Source: an uncultured Ectothiorhodospiraceae bacterium
GTDB taxonomy: Bacteria > Pseudomonadota > Gammaproteobacteria > UBA6429 > Thiohalophilaceae
Direction of reading: 5' to 3'
Assembly (NCBI GenBank): GCA_947258695.1
Contig: CAMYJG010000004.1
Location: 1 to 64,000, forward strand
DNA length: 64,000 bases
The position numbers and the translations under genes were made by a program. Below, one piece after another: positions 19,122 to 28,895 of this stretch. The first letter of the stretch is position 1. Each line of letters begins with the position of its first letter. The notes beneath the pieces are model-generated. The model had not been told where the DNA came from. It did no database searches and worked only from the letters and a program-made list of their open reading frames with translations.

Positions 19122-20249
19122 ATGCCATATTGGCGCCTTTCTGGCTTTTACTTCTTTTACTTCGCCAGTCTCGGCGCATTAGCCCCTTACTGGGGCTTAT
19201 ATCTTAAGTCCCTTGGTTTTACCGCAACCGCCATCGGCACCATGATGGCCGTGATTATGGCAACCAAGATTGTCTCACCAAATATCTGGGGTTGGGTTGC
19301 CGATCACACCGGTAAACGGATGGCCATTGTCCGCCTGGGTGGTTTGTTATCCGTCATTTCTTTTGCTGGTGTTTTTGTCCACCAGGACTACTGGTGGTTA
19401 CTATTGGTGATGATGGTGTTCAGTTTTTTCTGGAATGCGACCTTGCCGCAATTCGAAGCGACCACCTTTAATCATTTAGGTGATCAGACTCACCGTTACA
19501 GTTCTGTGCGTTTATGGGGCTCGATTGGCTTTATTGTTGCGGTCTGGCTTATTGGTCAGCAGTTAGAAGGTTCAAAAATCTCGTATTTACCAATGATTTT
19601 AATGGGCCTGTTTATCAGCATCTGGGCCAGTAGTCTTGTTGTACCTGAAGAAGCCGCGGGTCATTTAAAACTTACTCATGAACCTTTAAGAGCCGTGTTA
19701 AAACGACCAGAAGTTGTTGGTTTACTTGCGGTTTGTTTTTTAATTCAAATGGGACATGGACCTTATTATACTTTTTACTCGATCTATATGCAGGATCATG
19801 GTTACTCATTATCCTTTATTGGCTTTTTATGGGCACTCGGAGTTTTATCTGAAGTTTTTATTTTTATGCGCATGCATAAATTGGTACCACGTTTTGGATT
19901 AAAACGGTTACTTGTCGCGAGCTTGCTGATTGCTGCCAGCCGCTGGATTATTATTGCCTTATTTCCCATGAGCGTACCATTAATCGTGTTGGCGCAAGTC
20001 TTTCACGCCGCTTCATTTGGCATCTATCATGCCGTTGCGATTCAGTTGATTCATAATTACTTTGTCGGGCAACACCAGGGCAAAGGTCAGGCTTTATACA
20101 GCAGCGTTAGTTTTGGCGCCGGTGGTGCAATTGGCAGTCTCTATGCAGGTTATACCTGGGAATCACTGGGTACTACTAGTACTTTTATTATTGCAGCGGT
20201 GGTCAGTTTATTGGCTGCTTTCATTGCTTATAAGAAAATTCCGGCCTAA
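19122..20249 (+). CDS. MFS transporter (MFS_1-like, HcaT/LacY-related)
   Basis: A 375-residue protein with about 12 membrane helices and no soluble domains. It has the short MFS_1_like layout (PYWGLYLKSLGFTATAIGTMMAV; WGWVADHTGKRMAIVRLGG, with the D-x-x-G-K-R-M loop between helices 2 and 3). Relatives include 3-phenylpropionate and nucleoside-type permeases. The substrate cannot be assigned. Translationally close to aroC, an arrangement that does not itself show a link to aromatic compounds. Confidence 0.8.
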   Translation: MPYWRLSGFYFFYFASLGALAPYWGLYLKSLGFTATAIGTMMAVIMATKIVSPNIWGWVADHTGKRMAIVRLGGLLSVISFAGVFVHQDYWWLLLVMMVFSFFWNATLPQFEATTFNHLGDQTHRYSSVRLWGSIGFIVAVWLIGQQLEGSKISYLPMILMGLFISIWASSLVVPEEAAGHLKLTHEPLRAVLKRPEVVGLLAVCFLIQMGHGPYYTFYSIYMQDHGYSLSFIGFLWALGVLSEVFIFMRMHKLVPRFGLKRLLVASLLIAASRWIIIALFPMSVPLIVLAQVFHAASFGIYHAVAIQLIHNYFVGQHQGKGQALYSSVSFGAGGAIGSLYAGYTWESLGTTSTFIIAAVVSLLAAFIAYKKIPA

Positions 20250-20322
20250 ATTCAAATAAGAACATTCAGTTTTAGCTTATGCTGCCGATAGAAAATGTGT
20301 AACGAAACAAAAGGAATTTAGT

Positions 20323-21642
20323 TTGGAAAAAACACATACACAAGATGTAATAATTATTGGTGGTGGCGTTTCTGGCACGGCTTTATTGTACTTGCTGGCA
20401 GAATACACTGATATCAAGAATATTATGTTGCTGGAGAAATATGGTGAAATCGCAAACGTAAATTCTCACGGGCGAAATAACAGTCAAACATTACATTGCG
20501 GGGATATTGAAACAAATTACACGCTTGATAAGGCGCTTCAGGTTCAGGCCTCTGCAAACATGGTGACGCGTTATGCAGAAGATTTAAAAAATAAAGATAA
20601 TATTCTATATAAATTTCCCAAAATGGTTATTGGTGTCGGTGATAAGGAAGTCAGCCAACTTCGCGAACGCTTTAAAGAATTCAGTCCACATTATCCTGGT
20701 ATGAAATTATTAGAGCGCGAGCAAATTGCCAAGGTTGAACCTGAAGTGATTAATGGACGCAGTGAAGATATTGTTGCTTTAGCTGTTCTCGATGAATATA
20801 CCGCGGTTAATTTTCAGGCCTTATCAAAATCATTTGTAGAACAGGCGACAGCTGTCAGCAATAAAACTGTTAATGTAAAACTCAATTGTCATGTTTCTAA
20901 AATTAAAAAGTCGGATGATGGATACGCAGTGAAAACATCTGCTGGCACTCATCATGCTAAATTTGTTGTCGTATCATCCGGTGGCCATAGTTTGTTATTT
21001 GCTCATCGCATGGGTTATGGCCTGGAGTTTTCCTGCTTACCCATGGCGGGTAGTTTTTATTATGCACCGGATGTTTTAAAAGGAAAGGTATACACGGTAC
21101 AAAATGACAAACTTCCATTTGCCGCTATTCATGGTGACCCTGATGTACTGGTGCCCGATAAAACACGCTTTGGCCCCACAGCATTAGCACTGCCTGTGCT
21201 TGAACGCTATAACTGGAAAACATTACCGGAATTTTTATTTATTTTTAAACTTGATTTTAATGTTATTAAAACACTTTGGGGTTTATTACGTGTTTCAGAG
21301 ATTCGTAATTACCTGTTTAAAAATTTCCTTTTTGAAATCCCGATGGTTCGTCGTCGTTTGTTTTTAAGTGACGCACGTAAAATTGTACCTGCTATGCAAT
21401 TAAAAGAATTAACCTTTGCTAAGAAAACAGGTGGTATTCGTCCGGTGATGATTGATAAGAGAAATCATTGCCTGCATCTTGGCGAAGCAAAATTAAGTCC
21501 GGGTAATGGTTTAATTTTTAATATGACACCTTCTCCAGGAGCAACCAGTTGCCTGGGGAACGCAGAAAAAGATATGGATATAATTGTTGAGTACTTAGGG
21601 GCTAATATTGATAAAGACAGGCTAGCTGCAAACTTAAAGTAA
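20323..21642 (+). CDS. FAD-dependent oxidoreductase, malate:quinone oxidoreductase-like
   Basis: A 439-residue flavoprotein with an N-terminal dinucleotide fold (VIIIGGGVSGTALLYLLAEY). The NSHGRNNSQTLHCGDIETNYT stretch corresponds in position to the NAGTGHxxxxELNYT region of Mqo, and the end TPSPGATSCLGNAEKD recalls the Mqo C-terminal FAD site. It is about 50 residues shorter than typical Mqo. A role as membrane-associated dehydrogenase feeding quinone is plausible; malate as substrate is not proven. TTG start with AAGGA upstream. Confidence 0.65.
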   Translation: MEKTHTQDVIIIGGGVSGTALLYLLAEYTDIKNIMLLEKYGEIANVNSHGRNNSQTLHCGDIETNYTLDKALQVQASANMVTRYAEDLKNKDNILYKFPKMVIGVGDKEVSQLRERFKEFSPHYPGMKLLEREQIAKVEPEVINGRSEDIVALAVLDEYTAVNFQALSKSFVEQATAVSNKTVNVKLNCHVSKIKKSDDGYAVKTSAGTHHAKFVVVSSGGHSLLFAHRMGYGLEFSCLPMAGSFYYAPDVLKGKVYTVQNDKLPFAAIHGDPDVLVPDKTRFGPTALALPVLERYNWKTLPEFLFIFKLDFNVIKTLWGLLRVSEIRNYLFKNFLFEIPMVRRRLFLSDARKIVPAMQLKELTFAKKTGGIRPVMIDKRNHCLHLGEAKLSPGNGLIFNMTPSPGATSCLGNAEKDMDIIVEYLGANIDKDRLAANLK

Positions 21643-21648
21643 CCTGCT

Positions 21649-22026
21649 TTAAATTAGCTTGTTGATCGCATCAAGGAATTCTTGCGCCTTGATTGGTTTG
21701 CGTAATATATCATCAGCACCTAGCTGTGATGAAATATCGAGAAACTCTTCCATTCGACCATGCACATTACCGGTCATTGCGATAATAGGAATGGCTTTAT
21801 TATGACTACGTAATTCACGAATAAAGCTAATTCCTTCCATCTCTGGCATGATGATGTCTGTTATGACTAAGTCAGGTGTGTTTTCCTTAAATTTTTTCAG
21901 GCCAGCTTTACCATTCGAGGCTTCAGTAATTTTAAAATCATTAATTTCTAATAATTCTTTAACAAAAGCACGCATCATGTCGTCGTCGTCGACAACTAAA
22001 ATATGTTTACCTGTACCCAAAGACAT
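21649..22026 (-). CDS. Single-domain response regulator (CheY-like)
   Basis: A 125-residue receiver domain with no output domain. Acidic pocket VVDDDDMM, phospho-acceptor aspartate in LVITDIIMPEMEG, threonine in AMTGNVHG and lysine in ILRKPIKAQEF are all present, so it should be phosphorylated. No kinase is adjacent. It ends 7 bases from the convergent oxidoreductase gene. Confidence 0.9.
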   Translation of the reverse strand: MSLGTGKHILVVDDDDMMRAFVKELLEINDFKITEASNGKAGLKKFKENTPDLVITDIIMPEMEGISFIRELRSHNKAIPIIAMTGNVHGRMEEFLDISSQLGADDILRKPIKAQEFLDAINKLI

Positions 22027-22090
22027 AGTTCCACCTGCATTTACAACTATCAGTATTGTAGTTGAATCTCAGTATAAATGCTAAGGCTAT

Positions 22091-22966
22091 TTATTGATTA
22101 ACATTTGCTGACAACATCGATGACATCGCCTTAGCTGCATTGGACAAAGTATGACCAGAATGCCAAACAATACCCAGCCTTCGTTCAAGTTTAATTCCTT
22201 CGATATTCAGAATCTTTAATTCCTTGTTAAGCATACTACGTGGCAAAACACTCCAACCCAGTCCAACACTCACCATCATCTTAATGGTTTCTAAATAGTT
22301 GGTTGCTAAACCGACTTTTAATTTCAGTTTATGTTTACGCATCGTCTGTTCAAATATCTGTCGGGTGTATGTTCCAGGTGTAGGCAGTATTGCAGGGTAT
22401 TCCGATAACTTTTTTGGCGTGATTTTATTTACTTTGGCTAAAGGGTGAGACTGGTTCACCGCGATATCTAACGGATCGGGCCATACTTGTATTGTGTGCA
22501 GTACTTTTGCCGGTTGTAAAGGCAAGGTGACGATGCCTAATTCAAGATCACCATGCTCGATTGCATGACAGGCTTCTTCAGAATCCATGAAGTGAAGATC
22601 CAGCTCAACTTCAGGGTGAGTGTGAGTAAATGCACGAAGTATCGGTGGTAACCGGTGCAAGCCGATATGATGGCTGGTACCGATACTGAGCTTTCCTGAA
22701 ACGTGGCCAGAAAGATTTTTAATTGCACGCTTACTGTCTTCAACTTGTTGCAGAATACTACGAGCCCTTGTTAAGAGGGCACTCCCTGCTTCGGTCAAAG
22801 TCACTTTACGTCCTATGCGATCAAACAGCTGAACATCAAGTTCCGACTCTAAAGCTGATATCCGTTTACTGATTGCGGGCTGGGTTAGAAATAACTGTTC
22901 TGAGGCGTGCGAAAAAGAGCCGCTTTCGGCGACAGAGACAAATGCTGTGAGGTTAGCAATATCCAT
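22091..22966 (-). CDS. LysR-family transcriptional regulator
   Basis: A 291-residue LTTR: N-terminal winged helix (NLTAFVSVAESGSFSHASEQLFLTQPAISKRISALE) and an effector-binding domain (KLSIGTSHHIGLHRLPPILRAF). It is divergent from leuC, and a candidate operator lies in the shared intergenic region, so control of leuC and of itself is a reasonable inference. The ligand is unknown. Confidence 0.92.
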   Translation of the reverse strand: MDIANLTAFVSVAESGSFSHASEQLFLTQPAISKRISALESELDVQLFDRIGRKVTLTEAGSALLTRARSILQQVEDSKRAIKNLSGHVSGKLSIGTSHHIGLHRLPPILRAFTHTHPEVELDLHFMDSEEACHAIEHGDLELGIVTLPLQPAKVLHTIQVWPDPLDIAVNQSHPLAKVNKITPKKLSEYPAILPTPGTYTRQIFEQTMRKHKLKLKVGLATNYLETIKMMVSVGLGWSVLPRSMLNKELKILNIEGIKLERRLGIVWHSGHTLSNAAKAMSSMLSANVNQ

Positions 22967-22985
22967 AAGATAAACCTTTATCTAT

Positions 22986-23002
22986 AACTATTAGGAATAG
23001 TT
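22986..23002. promoter_or_regulatory. Candidate LysR operator in the lysR-leuC gap
   Basis: AACTATT-agg-AATAGTT is a 7-bp inverted repeat 20 bp upstream of the lysR start. It fits the T-N11-A style dyad used by LysR regulators, which usually bind between their own gene and a divergent target. Confidence 0.45.
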
Positions 23003-23121
23003 TATATGAAAATAATGAATTTGTGTAATAGGTGAAATGGGTCTATATTTGCGGCACCTGGATAAAAGCCTCAGCGGGTGTGGTTGGGGTTTAAGTGGTT
23101 GTGTAATTGAAGGAAAAGATA

Positions 23122-24525
23122 ATGGCAGGCAAGACCTTATACGAGAAAATTTGGGATCAACACGTGGTACGTGACAATGGTGATGGCACGGCACTCTTAT
23201 ATATTGATCGTCAATTAGTACATGAAGTGACTTCACCGCAAGCTTTTGAAGGCTTGCGCCTGGCTGACAGAAAGTTATGGCGAGTTGATGCGAATTTAGC
23301 GACCCCCGATCACAATGTACCGACCACTGATCGTAGTAAAGGCATTGAAGATCCCATTTCACGTTTGCAGGTTGAAACACTGGATCAGAATTGTTCTGAC
23401 TTTGGTATTACAGAATTCAAAATGGATGATATCCGTCAGGGAATTGTGCATGTCATTGGCCCTGAGCAAGGTGCCACATTACCGGGTATGACGGTTGTCT
23501 GTGGTGATTCACATACTTCAACCCACGGTGCCTTTGGTGCTTTAGCGCATGGAATTGGAACATCTGAAGTTGAGCATGTTATGGCGACGCAGTGTTTGGT
23601 ACAGGCCAAGTCGAAAACCATGTTGGTAAGTGTTGATGGTGAAGTCAATGCGGGTATCACCGCTAAAGACATCGTGTTAGCCATTATTGGTGAGATTGGT
23701 ACGGCTGGTGGCACAGGCTATGCGATTGAGTTTGGTGGTGATGCCATTCGCGCCTTATCAATGGAAGGGCGCATGACCGTATGTAACATGGCAATTGAAG
23801 CGGGGGCCCGTGCGGGTATGGTGGCGGTAGATCAAAAAACCATCGATTTCGTTAAAGGTCGTCCTTACTCACCAAAAGATGAGCAATGGCAACAAGCGGT
23901 AAAAGCATGGAATGAATTACACAGTGATAGCGATGCTCAGTTTGACACAAGCGTAAATATTGATGCCGCTACAATTAAACCACAGGTTACCTGGGGCACA
24001 TCACCAGAGATGGTGGTGGGTGTAGATAACAAGGTACCTGATCCTGATAATGAAACTGATGATGTTAAACGCGAAGGTATGATCGCAGCATTAAATTACA
24101 TGGGATTAACGGCTAATACACCGATGAATGAGATTGAAGTGGATAAAGTATTTATTGGTTCATGCACCAATTCACGTATCGAAGATATTCGCGCTGCTGC
24201 TGAAGTGGCCAAGGGCCGTAAAGTTGCAAGTAACATTAAACTTGCGATGGTTGTTCCGGGCTCTGGTTTAATTAAGCAACAGGCTGAACAAGAAGGTCTG
24301 GACAAAATTTTAACTGAGGCAGGTTTTGAATGGCGCGAACCGGGTTGTTCAATGTGCTTGGCCATGAATGCAGACCGCTTAGAGCCGGGCGAACGTTGTG
24401 CTTCAACTTCAAACAGAAATTTTGAAGGGCGACAAGGACAGGGTGGTCGGACACATTTAGTCAGTCCAGCTATGGCAGCGGCAGCAGCCATTAAAGGTCA
24501 CTTTGTTGACGTTACTACATTATAG
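23122..24525 (+). CDS. leuC: 3-isopropylmalate dehydratase large subunit
   Basis: With LeuD isomerises 2- to 3-isopropylmalate in leucine synthesis. The 467-residue aconitase-family protein has the [4Fe-4S] cysteines in IGSCTNSR and [10 protein letters not shown]. The ATG at 23122 is chosen because [16 protein letters not shown] is the conserved beginning and AAGGAAAAG lies just upstream; a TTG 15 bases earlier would overlap that ribosome site. First gene of the leuCDB-asd-usg run. Confidence 0.96.
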   Translation: MAGKTLYEKIWDQHVVRDNGDGTALLYIDRQLVHEVTSPQAFEGLRLADRKLWRVDANLATPDHNVPTTDRSKGIEDPISRLQVETLDQNCSDFGITEFKMDDIRQGIVHVIGPEQGATLPGMTVVCGDSHTSTHGAFGALAHGIGTSEVEHVMATQCLVQAKSKTMLVSVDGEVNAGITAKDIVLAIIGEIGTAGGTGYAIEFGGDAIRALSMEGRMTVCNMAIEAGARAGMVAVDQKTIDFVKGRPYSPKDEQWQQAVKAWNELHSDSDAQFDTSVNIDAATIKPQVTWGTSPEMVVGVDNKVPDPDNETDDVKREGMIAALNYMGLTANTPMNEIEVDKVFIGSCTNSRIEDIRAAAEVAKGRKVASNIKLAMVVPGSGLIKQQAEQEGLDKILTEAGFEWREPGCSMCLAMNADRLEPGERCASTSNRNFEGRQGQGGRTHLVSPAMAAAAAIKGHFVDVTTL

Positions 24526-24531
24526 AGATTG

Positions 24532-24605
24532 AACCACTGGGGGCACGGGGAAACAGGGAAATAGTATTGATGTCTCCCCGGTGCGCCCAGTGTTCCCCGT
24601 GGTTT
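24532..24605. repeat. Intergenic palindromic repeat, family C (leuC-leuD gap)
   Basis: Imperfect inverted repeat with arms AACCACTGGGGGCACGGGG and a right arm ending CCAGTGTTCCCCGTGGTT, around an AT-rich centre. A second member of the same family is at 63738-63817 in the nirD-nasA gap. It fills nearly the entire leuC-leuD spacer and would form a long RNA hairpin without a T-run. Confidence 0.75.
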
Positions 24606-24621
24606 GTGTGAGGAATATAAG

Positions 24622-25260
24622 ATGGAAAAATTTACAAAATTAAAAGCAATCGTGGCACCCATGGATCGACCCAATGTTGATACCGATGCCATTATTCCAA
24701 AACAATTTTTGAAATCAATTAAACGCAGTGGTTTTGGTCCAAACTTATTTGATGAATGGCGATACTTGGATCATGGCGAGCCGGGTATGGATAATAGCCA
24801 ACGTCCATTAAATAAAGAGTTTGTTCTTAACCAGGATCGTTACCAGGGTGCACAGATTCTACTGGCTCGTGAAAATTTTGGTTGTGGTTCCAGTCGTGAA
24901 CATGCGCCATGGGCATTATTGGATTATGGCTTCCGTGTTGTTATTGCTCCAAGTTTTGCAGATATCTTTTTTAGTAATAGTTTTAAGAATGGCATTTTAC
25001 TTATCAAATTAGATACTCAAGTCATTGAGCAATTATTTTCTGATGTTGCGGCAAACCAAGGTTATGAATTGAGTGTTGATTTAGAAAATCAAACAATTAC
25101 CAAAGCAGATGGCAGCGTTATAAAATTTGATGTTGATGAGTTCAGAAAACACCGGTTGTTAAATGGTTTAGATGATATTGGATTAACCTTGCAACATGTT
25201 GATGATATTAAGGCATATGAACAACGCCGTAGTGTAGAAGCACCGTGGTTATTTAACTAA
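24622..25260 (+). CDS. leuD: 3-isopropylmalate dehydratase small subunit
   Basis: Small (swivel) subunit of isopropylmalate isomerase, 212 residues. Family motifs: [40 protein letters not shown] and [18 protein letters not shown]. The start at 24622 ([10 protein letters not shown]) is preferred over the GTG 18 bases upstream because the GAGGA ribosome site lies between them. Partner LeuC is immediately upstream. Confidence 0.96.
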   Translation: MEKFTKLKAIVAPMDRPNVDTDAIIPKQFLKSIKRSGFGPNLFDEWRYLDHGEPGMDNSQRPLNKEFVLNQDRYQGAQILLARENFGCGSSREHAPWALLDYGFRVVIAPSFADIFFSNSFKNGILLIKLDTQVIEQLFSDVAANQGYELSVDLENQTITKADGSVIKFDVDEFRKHRLLNGLDDIGLTLQHVDDIKAYEQRRSVEAPWLFN

Positions 25261-25268
25261 AACATATT

Positions 25269-25338
25269 GCCACCAAGGTCACGAAGAACACAGAGAAATA
25301 AATTTTTATCTTTGTGCCCTTAGTGTTCTTCGTGGCCG
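25269..25338. repeat. Intergenic palindromic repeat, family A (leuD-leuB gap)
   Basis: Left arm GCCACCAAGGTCACGAAGA and right arm ending GTGTTCTTCGTGGCC around an AT-rich centre. The 20 bases starting at its left flank (AAAACATATTGCCACCAAGG) are identical to the copy at 63297 in the nirB-nirD gap. A third member lies at 27687. Confidence 0.8.
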
Positions 25339-25363
25339 AAATTTTATTGTAGGATGTACAAAG

Positions 25364-26434
25364 ATGACTAAAAAAATTGCAGTATTACCAGGTGATGGTA
25401 TTGGCCAGGAAATAGTGGCTGAAGCAGTTAAGGTAATTAAAACACTTCAAGCAGATGGTCTTGATGTCGAAATGACAGAAGGTTTAGTAGGCGGCACCGC
25501 ATATGATGCAACCGCTACACCTTTACCCGAAGAAACCTTAACACTAGCAAAAGAAGCTGATGCGATTTTATTAGGCGCAGTAGGCGGTTATAAATGGGAG
25601 TCACTGGACATAGCCGTAAGACCTGAGAAGGGCCTGCTAGGTTTGCGAGCTGAATTGGATCTATTCGCAAACTTACGCCCAGCAATTCTTTATCCACAAC
25701 TTGCCGATGCATCTACCCTAAAACCAGAAGTCGTTTCAGGTTTGGATATTATGATTGTGCGTGAATTAACCGGTGGTATTTATTTTGGTCAGCCACGTGG
25801 TGTTCGCACTTTGGATAATGGTGAACGCCAGGGTTATAACACCCTGGTTTATAAAGAATCTGAAGTGAAGCGAATTGCAGAAGTTGCGTTTGATATTGCT
25901 CGCAAACGTGATAGCAGAGTATGTTCAGTTGATAAAGCTAACGTTTTAGAAGTCACTGAGATGTGGCGTGAAGTAGTGAATGAGTTGCACGAAGATAATA
26001 AAGATATAGATTTATCACATATGTATGTTGATAACGCGGCCATGCAACTGGTGCGTGAACCGAAACAGTTTGATGTAATGGTAACTACCAATATGTTTGG
26101 TGATATTCTTTCGGATTGTGCCGCAATGTTAACCGGCTCTATTGGTATGTTACCTTCAGCTTCTTTGAATTCCAAAGGCCAGGGTATGTATGAGCCGATA
26201 CATGGCTCTGCACCTGATATAGCTGGACAAAATATTGCAAATCCATTAGCAACCATTCTTTCTGTTGCCATGATGTTGCGTTATTCATTAGATGAAAGCG
26301 CAATGGCGGATCGTATAGAGAAAGCGGTTGATAAAGTACTGGATCAAAATTTACGTACAGCTGATATTTATTCAGATGGCATGCAAAAAGTCAGCACGTC
26401 AGAAATGGGTGATGCGGTAGTAGCTGCATTATAA
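25364..26434 (+). CDS. leuB: 3-isopropylmalate dehydrogenase
   Basis: NAD-dependent oxidative decarboxylation of 3-isopropylmalate, 356 residues. Family features: [12 protein letters not shown] at the start, LLGAVGG, arginines in [22 protein letters not shown], the metal-site aspartates in [26 protein letters not shown], and the NAD loop [21 protein letters not shown] start preceded by TAGGATG. Confidence 0.97.
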   Translation: MTKKIAVLPGDGIGQEIVAEAVKVIKTLQADGLDVEMTEGLVGGTAYDATATPLPEETLTLAKEADAILLGAVGGYKWESLDIAVRPEKGLLGLRAELDLFANLRPAILYPQLADASTLKPEVVSGLDIMIVRELTGGIYFGQPRGVRTLDNGERQGYNTLVYKESEVKRIAEVAFDIARKRDSRVCSVDKANVLEVTEMWREVVNELHEDNKDIDLSHMYVDNAAMQLVREPKQFDVMVTTNMFGDILSDCAAMLTGSIGMLPSASLNSKGQGMYEPIHGSAPDIAGQNIANPLATILSVAMMLRYSLDESAMADRIEKAVDKVLDQNLRTADIYSDGMQKVSTSEMGDAVVAAL

Positions 26435-26445
26435 ATAATTTATTT

Positions 26446-26534
26446 ACCGCAGAGACGCAAAGAACGCAGAGTTTTTTATTTTAAGAGGTCTTATGAGTTT
26501 GTTTTTCTTTGCGAACTCTGCGTCTTTGCGGTGA
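26446..26534. repeat. Intergenic palindromic repeat, family B (leuB-asd gap)
   Basis: Left arm ACCGCAGAGACGCAAAGAA and right arm CTCTGCGTCTTTGCGGTGAG flank an AT-rich centre of about 40 bases. Related in style to family A (same length, same palindromic plan) but with different arm sequence. Confidence 0.75.
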
Positions 26535-26565
26535 GATATTCAAAATTTATTCAGGAGTGTTTAAG

Positions 26566-27678
26566 ATGAAAAGGGTAGGGTTTATAGGTTGGCGTGGCAT
26601 GGTTGGTTCTGTGTTGATGCAACGTATGCGTGATGAAAATGATTTTAACGATATCGATCCTGTTTTTTTTACCACCTCACAGGCTGGTCAGGCAGGTCCT
26701 AATGTAGGTAAAGATGTACCTGCATTAAAAGATGCGAAAGATATTAACGAGTTAAAAGCCATGGATGTAATAGTTACAGCACAGGGCGGCGACTATACCA
26801 AAGCAGTATATGAAGATTTACGTAAAGCAGGCTGGGATGGTTACTGGATAGATGCCGCTTCATCACTGCGTATGGTTGATGAAAGTATTATCGTACTCGA
26901 CCCAGTGAATAAAGATGTCATTAAAGATGGTTTAACTAACGGTGTTAAAACATTTGTTGGTGGGAACTGCACGGTAAGTTTAATGCTAATGGCCGTCGGT
27001 GGTTTATTTGAAAGAGATTTAGTTGAATGGATTACACCAATGACCTACCAGGCGGCATCGGGTGCGGGTGCGAGAAATATGCGTGAGCTAATCAGCCAAA
27101 TGGGTGCGATTAATGATAACGTGAAAGCGCTTAACGAAGATCCAGCCTCAGCTATTTTAGAAATTGATAAAAGTGTCACTGACTTTATGCGCAGTGATGC
27201 TTATCCAACCGAACAGTGGCCAGCACCATTAGCGGCAAGTTTAATTCCCTGGATAGATGTACCGCGTGATACTGGCCAAACAAAAGAAGAATGGAAAGCT
27301 GAAGTTGAAACCAATAAAATTTTAGGCCGTTCTAATAATCCTGTTCCTATTGATGGTTTATGCGTACGCATTGGTGCCATGCGTTGTCATTCACAAGCGT
27401 TAACCATCAAAATGAAACAAAATGTACCGATGGATGAAATCAGTGACATGTTAGCCAGTCACAATGACTGGGTTAAGGTCGTTGCTAACGAGCCTGAAGT
27501 CACCATTAAAGAATTAACCCCTGCGGCTGTTACAGGTACCTTAACCGTGCCGGTTGGGCGACTACGTAAACTTTCTATGGGGGATGATTACTTGTCAGCA
27601 TTTACAGTGGGTGATCAATTACTCTGGGGTGCAGCTGAACCTTTACGTCGCATGCTACGGATCCTTTTAGAAAATTAA
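26566..27678 (+). CDS. asd: Aspartate-semialdehyde dehydrogenase
   Basis: NADPH-dependent reduction of aspartyl phosphate, branch point for lysine, threonine and methionine. The 370-residue protein matches the gammaproteobacterial type: [18 protein letters not shown], the catalytic cysteine in [12 protein letters not shown], and [16 protein letters not shown] near the C-terminus. The start at 26566 follows a CAGGAG site; an earlier in-frame start would read through the palindromic repeat upstream and is rejected. Confidence 0.95.
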   Translation: MKRVGFIGWRGMVGSVLMQRMRDENDFNDIDPVFFTTSQAGQAGPNVGKDVPALKDAKDINELKAMDVIVTAQGGDYTKAVYEDLRKAGWDGYWIDAASSLRMVDESIIVLDPVNKDVIKDGLTNGVKTFVGGNCTVSLMLMAVGGLFERDLVEWITPMTYQAASGAGARNMRELISQMGAINDNVKALNEDPASAILEIDKSVTDFMRSDAYPTEQWPAPLAASLIPWIDVPRDTGQTKEEWKAEVETNKILGRSNNPVPIDGLCVRIGAMRCHSQALTIKMKQNVPMDEISDMLASHNDWVKVVANEPEVTIKELTPAAVTGTLTVPVGRLRKLSMGDDYLSAFTVGDQLLWGAAEPLRRMLRILLEN

Positions 27679-27686
27679 AGACCTTA

Positions 27687-27747
27687 GCCACGAAGGACTC
27701 GAAGGTCACCAAGAATAAAATTTAAAATTCTTTGTGTTCTTCGTGGC
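27687..27747. repeat. Intergenic palindromic repeat, family A (asd-usg gap)
   Basis: Shorter family A member: left arm GCCACGAAGGACTCGAAGG, right arm ending GTGTTCTTCGTGGC. It occupies most of the 96-bp spacer between the two aspartate-semialdehyde dehydrogenase-family genes. Confidence 0.7.
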
Positions 27748-27774
27748 AAAATTATTTTTGTTTTGGTGGAATAA

Positions 27775-28788
27775 ATGATTAAAGAAGTAGACATTGCGAT
27801 AATCGGCGCAACCACGTCAGTCGGTGAAACACTGCTGGAAATTTTAGAAGAAAGAAAATTTCCAGTTGGGCAAATATATTTACTCGACAGTGAAGCCTCT
27901 TCAGGTAGTCGTATGGAGTTTAGTGGTTATGCACTAAAAATTGGTGATATTGCATCATTTGATTTTTCCCGGGTACAAATCGCATTCTTTGTTTCTAGCG
28001 AAGCACTGTCAAAAGAGTATGCAAACACGGCAGCAGCACAAGGCTGTTTTGTGATTGATCGCACCCCGGCATTCAGGAACGATCGGGATGTTCCGTTGGT
28101 TATTCCTGAAGTTAATCCAGATGCAATGGAAGATATTCAAAAACGTAAAATTGTATCCAGCCCGAGTTGTAACAGTATTCAAATGCTACTGGCATTAAAA
28201 CCAATTTATGATGCGGTGGGTATTAAGCGCATCAATGTTTCGACCTATCAATCGGTATCCGGTGCAGGCAAGGACGGCGCTGAAGAGTTAGCTACACAAA
28301 CAACCTCGTTGTTAAATTTTCGTGATGTAAAAAGTAAGACCTTTGCAAAACAAATTGCATTCAATGTTTTACCACAGGTAGGCGATATCCTGGATAATGG
28401 TTACAGCGCTGAAGAAATGAAGCTGGTTTGGGAAACGCAAAAAGTATTAAGTGATGAATCTGTCCAGGTAAATGCAACCGCTGTTCGTGTCCCGGTTTTT
28501 ATCGGGCATGCCGCTTCTCTTCATGTAGAAACAAATGAGAAAATTTCTGCGGCGAAAGTTAATGAATTACTAAGCAAAGCCGATGATCTAAAAGTGTTAG
28601 TTAATGATGACTGGCCGACACCTGTGACTGAAGCTGCGGGCCAGGATTCCGTTTTTGTTGGCCGGATTCGTGAAGATATTTCTACAAATAACGGAATTAA
28701 TCTGTGGGTAGTCACGGATAATATGCGTAAAGGAGCAGCAACAAATGCTGTTCAAATAGCAGAAATTTTGGTAAAACTTTACATATAA
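27775..28788 (+). CDS. usg: Aspartate-semialdehyde dehydrogenase paralogue (USG-1 type)
   Basis: A 337-residue member of the same fold as Asd, typical of the usg gene between asd/leuB and fimV or truA in gammaproteobacteria. Visible features: DIAIIGATTSVGETLLEIL dinucleotide start, a cysteine in SSPSCNSIQM at the catalytic position, and VRVPVFIGHAASLHVE near the C-terminus. The E. coli homologue has no proven function, but here the cysteine is kept. Whether it is active is open. Confidence 0.85.
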   Translation: MIKEVDIAIIGATTSVGETLLEILEERKFPVGQIYLLDSEASSGSRMEFSGYALKIGDIASFDFSRVQIAFFVSSEALSKEYANTAAAQGCFVIDRTPAFRNDRDVPLVIPEVNPDAMEDIQKRKIVSSPSCNSIQMLLALKPIYDAVGIKRINVSTYQSVSGAGKDGAEELATQTTSLLNFRDVKSKTFAKQIAFNVLPQVGDILDNGYSAEEMKLVWETQKVLSDESVQVNATAVRVPVFIGHAASLHVETNEKISAAKVNELLSKADDLKVLVNDDWPTPVTEAAGQDSVFVGRIREDISTNNGINLWVVTDNMRKGAATNAVQIAEILVKLYI

Positions 28789-28895
28789 GCTATAGTTACT
28801 GCATACTTATAAAGAATTTTCGAGCTATATTTAGGTAAGTTGTTGAAAAATAAGAAAATACACCTAAATTTGGCTGTTGCGTTGAGGGACGCTAA

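Noticed and set aside
26509-26565. Earlier start of asd
   Set aside because: It lies in the right arm of the palindromic repeat and adds 19 residues not found in the family; the CAGGAG site favours 26566.
24532-27747. CRISPR array or direct-repeat cluster
   Set aside because: The repeats are single palindromes separated by whole genes, with no regular spacers.
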